Below are positions 8,188 through 16,846 of a DNA stretch of 64,000 nucleotides, piece by piece. The DNA lies in assembly GCF_900104095.1 (NCBI RefSeq), contig NZ_FNJO01000012.1:21208-85207 (forward strand), read 5' to 3'. The notes below the pieces were generated by a model, which was given only the letters and a program-made list of their open reading frames with translations, ran no database searches and was not told the DNA's origin. Every line of letters begins with the position of its first letter. Within the stretch, counting starts at the first letter, position 1. The position numbers and the translations under genes were made by a program. Source of the stretch: Ralstonia sp. 25mfcol4.1. Its GTDB lineage: Bacteria > Pseudomonadota > Gammaproteobacteria > Burkholderiales > Burkholderiaceae.

Positions 8188-8876
8188 TTCACGATACCTG
8201 CCAACTCGGTCTGCGCCCGCGCATAGTCATCGGGCACACCGATGTCGATGAAATACCCCCGCGTGACAAACACACCGACGTGCTGCTGCGTCATGGCATG
8301 CGCCAGATAGTCCGATTCGAGCGAAAAGGGCTGGCCCCGGGTGAATGCATCCAGGCACCGGCGCGGCAGCACATAGCACCCGGCATTGATCAGCCCCGGG
8401 CCCGCAACGCCTTTCTCGATGAAACCTCGCACACGACCGCGCTCGACGTAGAGCCGGCCGTAGCGGCTGGTATCGGGCACGTCACGGGCCACGATGATCG
8501 GGCCGGGGTCGCGCGACAGCTGGCGCACGACTTCGGTCACTTCCAGATCCAGGAACGTATCGCCATTGAACACAAAGACGTGCTCGCCAGTGCAGCGCTC
8601 CAGCGCCGCGCGCAGCGCCCCGCCAGTGCCCAGCGGCGTGTCCTCGATCTCGTAGACCAGTTCCATGTCCGCGTAGCGGTCGCCGAAGTGACGCACGATC
8701 TGCTCGGACAGATATCCCAGCGACAACACGACGCGAGTAAAGCCCTTGCCTGCCAGCGTGGTCAAAAGGATCTCCAAGAACGGGCGTCCGGCAACCGGGG
8801 CCATGGCCTTCGGGACATCTGCCACCACCTGCCGCAGCCGCGTGCCGAGGCCTCCAGCCAGGACGATTGCCTCCAT
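8184..8876 (-). CDS. hddC: D-glycero-alpha-D-manno-heptose-1-phosphate guanylyltransferase
   Basis: A 230-residue nucleotidyltransferase with IVLAGGLGTRLRQ at its N-terminus, then PKAMAPVAGRPFLE, and FVFNGDTFLD as the metal-binding Asp motif. The length and lack of a C-terminal beta-helix match HddC better than RfbA or ManC. It would make GDP-D-glycero-alpha-D-manno-heptose from the 1-phosphate and GTP. The ATG at 8876 overlaps the gmhA stop by one base (TGATG); the TTG one codon earlier is unlikely. Function is assigned mainly from family features plus the hddA-gmhA-gmhB neighbourhood. Specificity for another sugar-1-phosphate cannot be excluded from sequence alone. Confidence 0.87.
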   Translation of the reverse strand: MEAIVLAGGLGTRLRQVVADVPKAMAPVAGRPFLEILLTTLAGKGFTRVVLSLGYLSEQIVRHFGDRYADMELVYEIEDTPLGTGGALRAALERCTGEHVFVFNGDTFLDLEVTEVVRQLSRDPGPIIVARDVPDTSRYGRLYVERGRVRGFIEKGVAGPGLINAGCYVLPRRCLDAFTRGQPFSLESDYLAHAMTQQHVGVFVTRGYFIDIGVPDDYARAQTELAGIVK

Positions 8877-9463
8877 CAAGCCTTACCTCCGAAAATCTCG
8901 TTCTCAATGATGCCGCACAGGATGTGCCCCAGCACCAGGTGACCTTCCTGGATCTTCGGCGTGTCGGCCGCCGGCACTTCCAGCAAATGATCGCAAAGCG
9001 CGCCCATCGGGCCACCGCGATTGCCGGTGAGGCCGATCGTCGTGATGCCGGCAGCACGGGCTGTCTCAAAAGCCAGCAGCACGTTGGGCGACTTGCCCGA
9101 CGTCGAATAGGCGATCAGCACGTCGCCCGGCTTGCCCTGCGCCTGCACCTGGCGTGCGAACAGCTTCTCGTAGCCGTAGTCGTTGCCAATCGCGGTCAGG
9201 ATCGACGAGTCCGTCGTCAGCGCTACGGCCGGCAGGCCCGGCCGGTCGAAGGCGAACCGGCTGACCAGTTCGCCCGCGATATGCTGGGCATCGGCCGCGC
9301 TGCCGCCATTGCCGGCCAGCAGGACCTTGCCGCCCGCCTTCAGCGACGCCACGCAGGCCATCGCAGCTGCCTCCACGGCGGCAAGCAATGCCGGCTGCGC
9401 CAGCATTTCGGCCATGATGCGCTGGGTTTCCTTGACCTGGTTGACGATGTAGGTCGCGTTCAT
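8876..9463 (-). CDS. gmhA: D-sedoheptulose 7-phosphate isomerase (SIS domain)
   Basis: A 195-residue SIS-domain protein. LLAGNGGSAADAQHIAGE is the classic GmhA segment and VLIAYSTSGKSPNVL is the second phosphosugar-binding loop. It converts sedoheptulose 7-phosphate to D-glycero-D-manno-heptose 7-phosphate, the committed step for all bacterial heptoses. I chose the ATG at 9463 because GGAG lies 6 bases upstream and it overlaps the hddA stop in an ATGA; an ATG at 9475 would add four residues. A second chromosomal gmhA for the LPS core is expected elsewhere in the genome, which makes this a locus-specific copy by inference. Confidence 0.93.
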   Translation of the reverse strand: MNATYIVNQVKETQRIMAEMLAQPALLAAVEAAAMACVASLKAGGKVLLAGNGGSAADAQHIAGELVSRFAFDRPGLPAVALTTDSSILTAIGNDYGYEKLFARQVQAQGKPGDVLIAYSTSGKSPNVLLAFETARAAGITTIGLTGNRGGPMGALCDHLLEVPAADTPKIQEGHLVLGHILCGIIENEIFGGKA

Positions 9464-10488
9464 ACGATGCTCCATGCTTGCGTGCCGTTCTTGGTGAAGT
9501 GAGCGTTGCTCACCTGGCCCTCATAGTTATTCAATGTGTGAATGACCTGCATGCGGCGGTCCGGCGGCACGAAGAACATCATGAAACCGCCACCGCCCGC
9601 GCCGGACACCTTGCCCGCCAATGCGCCGGCCTTTACCGCACCCTCGTAGATCTCGTCGATCAGCGGATTGGATACCGTGCGCGCACTCTTCTTCTTGTTT
9701 TCCCAACCCTGGCGCATGGACTCGACGATGCCGGAGAAGTCACCCTTGAGCAGGCATTCCTTCATCACGTACGCTTCGCGCTTGATGTTGTGGAAGGTTT
9801 CGATGGAGTCCTGGCCGCCGGATTGCATGTTGCTGCTCTGGTCGGCGATGATCTTTGCCGATTCACGCGACACGCCAGTGTAGAACAGCACCAGCGACGC
9901 CTCCAGCTCGCAAATGATCCAGTTCTTGATACGCAGCGGGCTGATCAGCGCGCGCTCCTCGGCGTAGAACTCCATGAAGTTGAAGCCACCGAACGTTGCC
10001 GAATACTGATCCTGTCGGCCGCCCTTGAGACCGCAATCCACGCGTTCGATCTTGAACGCCATGCGCGCGATCGCGTAGTCGTCGAGTGGCAGGCGCAGCA
10101 ACTCCGCAAACGCGCGGATCATCGTCACCACCAGCGTGGAGGACGAGCCCAGGCCCGAACCCGCCGGCGCATCGCAGAACGTTGCTAGTTCGAGCGCCAT
10201 CTGCACGCCGTTGTTGAACGTCGTCATGATCTCCCGATAGACGGCCTCATGCAGCGCGAGCCTGGAGCCGACTGCAAACGCTTCGTCCAACGGGCGCTCC
10301 ACTGCCACATTCTGGTCCGTGGCGACAAACCGGACCGTAGGCGTATCCAGCACCTTGATCACCGCGTAGGCATAGCGATCGATCGTGGCGTTGAGAACTG
10401 CCCCGGTATGCACATCGCAATACGGCGATACATCGGTACCGCCGCCCGCGAGTCCCAGACGAAGTGGCGCGCGTGCTCGAATAATCAT
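9460..10488 (-). CDS. hddA: D-glycero-alpha-D-manno-heptose-7-phosphate kinase (GHMP family)
   Basis: A 342-residue GHMP kinase. RAPLRLGLAGGGTDVSPYC at the N-terminus is characteristic of the HddA/fucokinase-like branch, APAGSGLGSSSTLVV is the phosphate-binding loop, and KVSGAGGGGFMMFF is the C-terminal GHMP motif. It phosphorylates C1 of the heptose 7-phosphate with alpha configuration, which commits the sugar to GDP- rather than ADP-heptose. The ATG at 10488 is preferred to a TTG at 10494 that adjoins the previous stop. It opens the tightly overlapping hddA-gmhA-hddC-gmhB block. Confidence 0.92.
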   Translation of the reverse strand: MIIRARAPLRLGLAGGGTDVSPYCDVHTGAVLNATIDRYAYAVIKVLDTPTVRFVATDQNVAVERPLDEAFAVGSRLALHEAVYREIMTTFNNGVQMALELATFCDAPAGSGLGSSSTLVVTMIRAFAELLRLPLDDYAIARMAFKIERVDCGLKGGRQDQYSATFGGFNFMEFYAEERALISPLRIKNWIICELEASLVLFYTGVSRESAKIIADQSSNMQSGGQDSIETFHNIKREAYVMKECLLKGDFSGIVESMRQGWENKKKSARTVSNPLIDEIYEGAVKAGALAGKVSGAGGGGFMMFFVPPDRRMQVIHTLNNYEGQVSNAHFTKNGTQAWSIV

Positions 10489-10494
10489 AGTCAA

Positions 10495-11793
10495 TCACCT
10501 GAAAAGACAATCATCTTGATGTGGTTTCCCGATCCCGTGCATAGGCCGGGCGGCGATGTCCGGCGAGCTGGCCGTCACCGCGCGGCGATCCTCGCGCGGA
10601 AATGCCAGCAACAGCACCGCAAAGCCAAGGAAGAAGGAAATCGATTCGTGCCCCGCGCTCGCGAGCGACGTCAGCAGCAGGTAGACGATGGCTGCCTTGG
10701 CGCGCGGGTCGCTGATGCGGATGCGGCGGCATATCATGTACAGGGTCCAGATGAAGAAGACGCCGAACACCAGCAGGAAATCGAACAAGGTGGACTTGGT
10801 CGATACATTGCTGAGGTTCTCGACGATCTCCGTCACCTCGGAAAAATTGAGCGGGAGCATCGAGCCCAGCCACCCCATCGCCCAGCCGCCAAATGTCTGG
10901 ACCGCGCCATAAAATCCATAGTAGCCGAACCCGAATGGGTTGACGACCTGGCCCACCAGCCCCGTCAGCCACAGCGTCATGCGCGTGGAACCCGAGGTGA
11001 AATTACTGAGGTCGTGCGCCACCGCCTCGGCCTGGCGGAAGCCCACGGCGATCACGATCGGCGCGAAGAACAGCAGGTACGGAATCAGCCGACGCGACAT
11101 GCTGACCCAGAGGAACGCCACGAGAATGCTGATGGCGGCGCCTTTCGAGCCCACCAGGCCCAGCACGACCATCATCAGCAACATGAACGTCGCCTGGCGC
11201 TTGGCCGAATACGGGCGGGCCATCTCCTTGATCAGGTACAGCATCATCGCGTAGCGGCCGATGATCGTGCCGAAGTGCGAATTCTCCTGCATGAAGCCGC
11301 GCGCGCGTTCGTCGCCGATCACCTGGTACGCCGGCGCGAACACCAGCTCGCTCACGGCGGATGGCAACAGGTGGAAATGATCGCTGAACACGTAGCCGAT
11401 CGCACAGATCACGAGTGCCGCTATCAGCGCCCGGCGCAGATGCCGGATGCGCAGATGGTCGATGAACAGCAGCGGCGACAGCCATACCATGGACAGCACC
11501 AGCAGCGTCACCGACTTGCCCACGAAAAACACGGTCGGACCGGCAATCAACGCGCAAAAGATCGATACCACGGCCCCGTAGGCAATCATCCACCAGACAT
11601 TGCGGCTGACATCCGACTGGGCGCGCCCTTCCACCAGCCGTACCAGCAGCACGACGGGCAGGCAGCACGTGAGCAGCAGCGGCCCCGGAGAGGCGGCCAG
11701 ATAGCCGAGAACCTCCGGACGATAGAATGCCCCGAACGCCATTAGGGCGATCGACACCGAGAACGCGATGGATAACAGCCAGGAAATAATCAT
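10495..11793 (-). CDS. O-antigen polymerase/ligase-like membrane protein (putative Wzy)
   Basis: A 432-residue polytopic membrane protein with about ten to twelve hydrophobic spans and a larger hydrophilic loop in the second half containing SSNMTSG-like polar sequence. This is the architecture of Wzy polymerases and WaaL ligases, which share little sequence identity. With Wzx and Wzz encoded in the same locus, polymerase is the more likely role: joining repeat units in the periplasm. The ATG at 11793 overlaps the stop of the upstream GT4 gene by 4 bases; the longer open frame upstream of it is inside that GT4 gene. A single base separates its stop from the TTG preceding hddA. Confidence 0.8.
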   Translation of the reverse strand: MIISWLLSIAFSVSIALMAFGAFYRPEVLGYLAASPGPLLLTCCLPVVLLVRLVEGRAQSDVSRNVWWMIAYGAVVSIFCALIAGPTVFFVGKSVTLLVLSMVWLSPLLFIDHLRIRHLRRALIAALVICAIGYVFSDHFHLLPSAVSELVFAPAYQVIGDERARGFMQENSHFGTIIGRYAMMLYLIKEMARPYSAKRQATFMLLMMVVLGLVGSKGAAISILVAFLWVSMSRRLIPYLLFFAPIVIAVGFRQAEAVAHDLSNFTSGSTRMTLWLTGLVGQVVNPFGFGYYGFYGAVQTFGGWAMGWLGSMLPLNFSEVTEIVENLSNVSTKSTLFDFLLVFGVFFIWTLYMICRRIRISDPRAKAAIVYLLLTSLASAGHESISFFLGFAVLLLAFPREDRRAVTASSPDIAARPMHGIGKPHQDDCLFR

Positions 11794-13052
11794 GCTGGTT
11801 CCGACACCGACACGGTGCCCGCGCCGCTGAGCAATCGGCCGATTTCCGCATGAATCTCGTCCGCGAACAGCTGCCAGCTTGCGTGCTGCTCCACGGTGCG
11901 GCGGCCGGCCTCGGCAATATCGCGCCAGAACGCGTCGTCGGTCACCAGGCGGCTCACGCCGGCGACGAATTCCTGCGCCGTGTCGAACGCCAGCAGGTTC
12001 TCGCCGGGACGGAAATAGCCGCAACTTTCGGCGTCGAGGCGGGTGGCCACGACCGGCACCTGGTTGGCCATGGCCTCAAGGATCTTCTTGCGGATGCCGC
12101 CGCCGACATAGGTGGGCGACACCAGCGCCAGCGATTCGGCGAACGCGGCGGCAAGCGACGGCACGAACCCCAACGCGCGAATGCGCAATGCGCCAAGCTG
12201 CTCCGGCGTCATGCCCACCAGCGCCGCCAGGCGGTTCTCGTCGACACCGGTCACGGCGACCGATACTTCTTGCAGCGCCGGTTCCGCCGAAGCCGGCGCC
12301 CACACGGTGTGGAGGAAGCGCTTCAGGCTGGCGACGCTCTGGGTTGCGCTCGGATTGAGCAAGGCCAGCAGCTGGGTCGATACCACCTGACGGCTCACCG
12401 TACGCTTCGGGGGAATCGGAATGCCCTCGGGCGCCAGGCGGAAATTGCTGCGCTTGTCCTGGGCCCGCGCAATCGCCAGGTCGTGGTCCGTCAGAAATGC
12501 CACGGCGTCCACGCGCTTCCAGATGTCAATCTCTTCGCGACGCGTAAGGTGGGCGAACAGGCCCGCCGCCAGTCGCTTGACCCCGCCCAGGGAATCGCGA
12601 TAGCTGTACACCAGTTCGTACTCGATATTGTGCTCGCGCAGCACGATGGGCACATGCCAGCCCCTGGCCCGGCTGATCTTCTCCGCCAGCGCCACGGTAT
12701 GAGGGTGAAAGCAGAGAATGGCGTCGAACGTATCGCTGCCGATCGCTTCCAGATGCACCCGCGCGGCATCCGCCGTCGAGTACTTGGCAAACTTGTAGGG
12801 TTGCCCGCGCATCGTGGCATTGGCCACCACGCTGATCGATTCCACCGGCGCGAACGGCACGGCGAGCTGGCGCACACCCATGGCCTGGTAGCCATCGGCA
12901 ACGGCGGCACTGTTCTCGGCTCGCGGATAGGCATAGGTGACATCGAAATGGCGGGCCAGCGATGCCAGTGCCCCCTGAATGCCTTCCTTGCCGCCGTTCA
13001 CCGGCGGAATGACCTCCTGGGGCCCCAGCGCGAGTAGCTTGATTCTCTTCAT
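11790..13052 (-). CDS. Family 4 glycosyltransferase
   Basis: A 420-residue GT-B protein. The N-terminal half starts KLLALGPQEVIPPVNGGKEG, with the glycine-rich acceptor-side loop; REHNIEYELVYSYRD is typical of Wbu/Wcf-like GT4 enzymes. The C-terminal half ends in SPTYVGGGIRKKILEAMANQ, which carries the nucleotide-sugar-binding glycine run and the second Glu of the E-x7-E motif; the first is replaced by the GGG-I segment. The donor could be GDP-heptose, GDP-mannose or dTDP-rhamnose; the sequence does not say. The ATG at 13052 overlaps the stop of the upstream gene by 4 bases. Confidence 0.88.
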   Translation of the reverse strand: MKRIKLLALGPQEVIPPVNGGKEGIQGALASLARHFDVTYAYPRAENSAAVADGYQAMGVRQLAVPFAPVESISVVANATMRGQPYKFAKYSTADAARVHLEAIGSDTFDAILCFHPHTVALAEKISRARGWHVPIVLREHNIEYELVYSYRDSLGGVKRLAAGLFAHLTRREEIDIWKRVDAVAFLTDHDLAIARAQDKRSNFRLAPEGIPIPPKRTVSRQVVSTQLLALLNPSATQSVASLKRFLHTVWAPASAEPALQEVSVAVTGVDENRLAALVGMTPEQLGALRIRALGFVPSLAAAFAESLALVSPTYVGGGIRKKILEAMANQVPVVATRLDAESCGYFRPGENLLAFDTAQEFVAGVSRLVTDDAFWRDIAEAGRRTVEQHASWQLFADEIHAEIGRLLSGAGTVSVSEPA

Positions 13053-13891
13053 TTTCGTACGATCCGCGAGAGCAGTACGTTGGCTTTCGCACCGAGCCGG
13101 TACTTGAATCCATAGTTGACGGGCATCACCAGCCCCTGCCGCTGCAGGAGCGTCTCGCTCAGGAGATATTCGAACGCCACGGTGACGGCCTTGCGCAGGA
13201 TCAGGTCCTCGGGCGTCGACGGGTTCAGGCGGCCCTTCCATGACCAGGGGCTGACCGGGCCAAACAGATGCACGTGCAGCAGGTGCTTCAGGGGCGTATG
13301 CGCGCTGCAGAGCTGGTCGAGCCAGGCACGCACGGTGCCGCTTTCGGCATCGGACGGCAGTTGCCGGCTCAGATCCCACATGGTCTCGAACCCCGCCCGG
13401 TTCAGCAGGAAGCAGAACGTCGAAAGGTGCCGGCGCGTGGGATTGCGCGCATCCACCATCAGCAGGTCGGTGGAAGGATGGACTTCGCCCGCCGCAGCGG
13501 GCTCGTCGACAGCGGCCAGGCTCGGCATCAGGGCACTCAGGCGCTGGGCCAAGGGCCGCCACGCGTGCTTGGTGAACAGTGTGTCGTTCAGCACCACGTA
13601 CAGGTCGTGATCCCCAGCGATGTCCAGGGCCGAGGCATAGGCCGAGATATCGAAGAAGCGGCCCTTGCAGGGTACCCAGGATGTGGCGCCGACTGGCTCC
13701 ACGGCGGCCTCCACTGGCGCACGCATGCTTACCAGGCACTGGCGGGAAAATCCGCCGTCCTGCATCAGGATCTCAGCAAACGACGATGTCAGGCGTGCGA
13801 ATTCCGCAGGCGACGTGTAGTAGCACGCACCGATGAGCGCAACGCGCAGGTTCTGCAGGTGTCGGGGCGACAGCGGTGAATTGCTTGTCAT
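13049..13891 (-). CDS. Uncharacterised protein of the polysaccharide locus, weakly RgpF-like
   Basis: A 280-residue soluble protein that I do not recognise as a named family. The early segment RVALIGACYYTSPAEF looks like a first beta strand. LYVVLNDTLFTKHAW near the middle, followed about 60 residues later by RRHLSTFCFLLNRAGFETMW, recalls the NDS and H-x-S-F/Y-F patterns of rhamnan-synthesis F (RgpF) glycosyltransferases. That resemblance is by eye and weak. It sits between manC and a GT4 gene, with 4-base overlap to the latter, so a role in assembling the same glycan, perhaps as a further glycosyltransferase, is likely. I chose the ATG at 13891 over a TTG at 13936. Confidence 0.7.
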   Translation of the reverse strand: MTSNSPLSPRHLQNLRVALIGACYYTSPAEFARLTSSFAEILMQDGGFSRQCLVSMRAPVEAAVEPVGATSWVPCKGRFFDISAYASALDIAGDHDLYVVLNDTLFTKHAWRPLAQRLSALMPSLAAVDEPAAAGEVHPSTDLLMVDARNPTRRHLSTFCFLLNRAGFETMWDLSRQLPSDAESGTVRAWLDQLCSAHTPLKHLLHVHLFGPVSPWSWKGRLNPSTPEDLILRKAVTVAFEYLLSETLLQRQGLVMPVNYGFKYRLGAKANVLLSRIVRK

Positions 13892-14000
13892 ACGGGGGTC
13901 CAGGAATACAGCGTCCGGCAAGCGCCGGTCATTCAACAGTGAAGGGAAAGGGGCGGCAGGCGCGGTGACAGCGGGTCACCGCGCTGGCGACGCCCTTCAG

Positions 14001-15446
14001 TCATCGGCGTCCGTAGTTGTCCTCGAGCCGGACGATGTCGTCCTCGCCAAGATAGCTGCCCGATTGCACTTCGATGATCTCCAGCGGCATACTGCCGGGA
14101 TTGGCAAGCCTGTGTACTTCGCCAAGCGGGATGTACGTCGACTGGTTCTCGGTCAGCAGGGTCGTCCTGTCACCGCAGGTGATCTCGGCCGTGCCCTTGA
14201 CCACGATCCAGTGCTCCGCGCGGTGGTAGTGCTTCTGCAGGCTCAGGCTGGCCTTGGGCTTCACCTGGATGCGCTTGACCTTGAAGCGGTCGCTTTCGTC
14301 CACGCTGTCGTACCAGCCCCACGGGCGATGCACCTTGCGATGCAGGGTCTGCTCCTGGCGCTGCTGCCGGCTAAGCGTGTTGACGATGTGCTTGACGTCC
14401 TGGCTGTGCGACTTGTCCGCTACCAGGACGGCATCCGGCGTCTCGACCACGATGAGATCCTCGACCCCAACCACCCCGACTAGGCGGCTGGTGGCATGTA
14501 CCAGCGTATTTCGGCTACCGGTGGTAATGACATCGCCGAGATGCGCGTTACCGGCCGCGTCCTTGGGCAAAATGTTCCAGATCGCGTCCCATGCGCCGAG
14601 ATCGCTCCATCCGGCATCCAGCGGCACCATGCGGATCGGGAAGCGGCTGTTCGGGCAGCGCTCCATCACGGCGCAATCGACGGAATCGTCCGGAATCTCG
14701 CAGAACTCGGCCTTGCCGGGCCGCGTGAAATTGTCGTCGCGGGTGCGCGCATCCCAGGCCAGCCGGGTTGCGGCCAGCACATCGGGGCGAAACTCCCCAA
14801 GGGCGGCCAGCCAGACCGAGGCGCGCAACACGAACATGCCGCTGTTCCAGCAATAGCCGCCCGCCTCCAGGTAGCGCTGGGCCGACGCGGCATCGGGCTT
14901 CTCGACGAAGGCCTCGACGTCGCGCACCGTACTGGCATCGGCCGGATTGTCGCGGGTCTTGATATACCCGTAACCGGTTTCCGGACGCTCGACAGGAATG
15001 CCAAGAATGACGATAGCGCCCGTCGCCGCTTCGCGGACCGCCGTCTGCAGCGCGGCGGTATAGGCGGCATTGTCGGCAATCGCCTGGTCCGCCGGCGTCA
15101 CCACGAGCACCGGGTCGTTGCCGGACTCCACGGCAGCCAGTGCGGCCAGCGTGAGCGCGGGCGCAGTGCCGCGTCCGGCCGGTTCCAGCAATGCCGCGCC
15201 CAGCGGCACCCCGGTTTCCCGTAGTTGCTCGAGCGCCAGGAAGCGCTGCTCCTCGTTGCTGACGATGATCGGATGACCAACTGGCGCCTCGGCGGTTCCC
15301 AACCCCGTCACCCTGGAAATTGCCTGCTGGAAAAGGCTCTCGTTACCCGTCAGGCAGAGGAACTGCTTGGGAAACCCGGCCCGTGACAGCGGCCAGAGGC
15401 GCGTGCCGGAACCACCGCACAGAATTACTGGAGTCACCGAAATCAT
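14001..15446 (-). CDS. manC: Mannose-1-phosphate guanylyltransferase / mannose-6-phosphate isomerase
   Basis: A 481-residue bifunctional enzyme. The N-terminal nucleotidyltransferase domain begins VILCGGSGTRLWPLSR; FVEKPDAA and the GYGYI segment follow. The last 110 residues are the cupin-type phosphomannose isomerase domain, with KHYHRAEHWIVVKGTAE carrying metal-binding His residues. It supplies GDP-mannose from mannose-1-phosphate. No manB or gmd is present in the window, so the phosphomannomutase must be elsewhere. I chose the ATG at 15446 because AAAGGA lies about 7 bases upstream; an ATG at 15464 is less well placed. Gaps of about 100 bp flank the gene on both sides and show nothing clear. 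Confidence 0.95.
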   Translation of the reverse strand: MISVTPVILCGGSGTRLWPLSRAGFPKQFLCLTGNESLFQQAISRVTGLGTAEAPVGHPIIVSNEEQRFLALEQLRETGVPLGAALLEPAGRGTAPALTLAALAAVESGNDPVLVVTPADQAIADNAAYTAALQTAVREAATGAIVILGIPVERPETGYGYIKTRDNPADASTVRDVEAFVEKPDAASAQRYLEAGGYCWNSGMFVLRASVWLAALGEFRPDVLAATRLAWDARTRDDNFTRPGKAEFCEIPDDSVDCAVMERCPNSRFPIRMVPLDAGWSDLGAWDAIWNILPKDAAGNAHLGDVITTGSRNTLVHATSRLVGVVGVEDLIVVETPDAVLVADKSHSQDVKHIVNTLSRQQRQEQTLHRKVHRPWGWYDSVDESDRFKVKRIQVKPKASLSLQKHYHRAEHWIVVKGTAEITCGDRTTLLTENQSTYIPLGEVHRLANPGSMPLEIIEVQSGSYLGEDDIVRLEDNYGRR

Positions 15447-15543
15447 GAGATATTCCTTTGCCATTCAAGGCACCGCCCTGCGACTATGCTGGCGCAACCG
15501 CCCGTCCCGACTTCACGCACCGGACGCCTAGCCTCCCAGGGCA

Positions 15544-16692
15544 CTACACCACCAGACGCTCGTAGGCAGCCATCATCCGCTTCACGGAAACCTCTTCGGT
15601 GAATTCCGTCATGAATCGTTGGCGCGCCCCCTCCGAAAAGCGTCTGCGGTCCTGGTCCGAGTTCAGGATGCGGTTGCAGGCTTCCGCCAGCGCCCCTGCG
15701 TCATTGATCGGCACGTTGATGCCGCTGACGCCCTGCTTGTTGACCCAGGGCACGCCGGAGCCGGGAATGTTCGTGGCGACGATCGGCAGGCCATAGGCCA
15801 TGGCCTCCAGCAACACGACGCCGAACGCCTCGGCACGCGTCACGGAAGGCAGGCAGTACAGCGACGCAGCGCCAAACAGTGCGTGCAGCGCTTCGTCGGA
15901 AAGCCGGCCGGCCAGGATGACACGGTCTGCCACGCCCGCTGCGCGAATCGCCGCATCGAGAGACGCCTGCAAGGGGCCGCCGCCCACGATCACGACCACC
16001 GCATCGTCGCACAAGCGGCCAGCGGCTTCGATCAGGACATCGAACCCCTTGTACGGCACCAGTCGGCCCACGGCGAGTATCACCTTCCGGCCCGCCAGCT
16101 TGCGCGACAGGTCGGCCGGTACGGTGGCTTCGGCGACAGGCTCCTCGCTGGGCGCTCCGGCCTGTTTGCGGGCGTCGGTCACGCCGATCGGCACCACCGT
16201 GACCTTTGACTCGAAGCGGCTCAGTAGCGGCGACGCGTGGGCGTACACCTGCGAAGTTGCCACGATGCAGTCCGCGCGCTTCAGCAGAGCCACTTCCAGT
16301 GGGCGCAGTAGCCTGCCCAGCACGCCCTTGTTGATTACGTCGGCGTGCCAATGCACCAGCAGCCGGGGCTTGCGCCCGATCAGCAAGGCGCCCAGCGCGC
16401 CCAGCATGTTGGGTACGTGCAGGTGAACCAGATCGGCGCTGCGGGCCGCCTTCAGGCATGCGAGCAGATAACGCAGTCCCAGCGGCTGCGAAGCGACCAT
16501 CTTGCCGATCGGCAGGCGAACGATGCGCACGCCGTTCACGACGCTGGTCTCGTCAGCAGCCGATTTCTTGAAACACACGACCGAGACATCGTGGCCGGCG
16601 TTCGCCGCGCCTTGCGCGAGGCTTGACGTCACGCTTTCGATGCCGCCGGCATCGGGGGGATAGTACTTCCCAAAATGAACAATCTTGGACAT
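15544..16692 (-). CDS. Family 4 glycosyltransferase
   Basis: A 382-residue GT-B glycosyltransferase. The start is KIVHFGKYYPPDAGGIESV, typical of the WcaI/PimA-like group, with HWHADVINKG mid-way. The C-terminal domain has AVGRLVPYKGFDVLIEA and then EAFGVVLLEAMAYGLP, the E-x7-E donor-binding motif. Three ATG codons in a row (16698, 16695, 16692) follow a GGAAG; the last two are best spaced. It would add a hexose or heptose to the lipid-linked repeat unit on the cytoplasmic side. The donor is not determinable here. The 155-bp gap to the upstream wzz-like gene shows no clear signal. Confidence 0.92.
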   Translation of the reverse strand: MSKIVHFGKYYPPDAGGIESVTSSLAQGAANAGHDVSVVCFKKSAADETSVVNGVRIVRLPIGKMVASQPLGLRYLLACLKAARSADLVHLHVPNMLGALGALLIGRKPRLLVHWHADVINKGVLGRLLRPLEVALLKRADCIVATSQVYAHASPLLSRFESKVTVVPIGVTDARKQAGAPSEEPVAEATVPADLSRKLAGRKVILAVGRLVPYKGFDVLIEAAGRLCDDAVVVIVGGGPLQASLDAAIRAAGVADRVILAGRLSDEALHALFGAASLYCLPSVTRAEAFGVVLLEAMAYGLPIVATNIPGSGVPWVNKQGVSGINVPINDAGALAEACNRILNSDQDRRRFSEGARQRFMTEFTEEVSVKRMMAAYERLVV

Positions 16693-16846
16693 CATCATCT
16701 TGCTTCCGGCGGGCGCCAGCGTGGGCAATCAGCCATCACATCGGGACCGGGCTGCCTGCCCTGGGCAATTGCCACCCGGCACGTCGTTATCCATCCCGCT
16801 GATCTGCCAGGGACCTTGCCCCGATGACACGGATCCGCGGGGCGCC

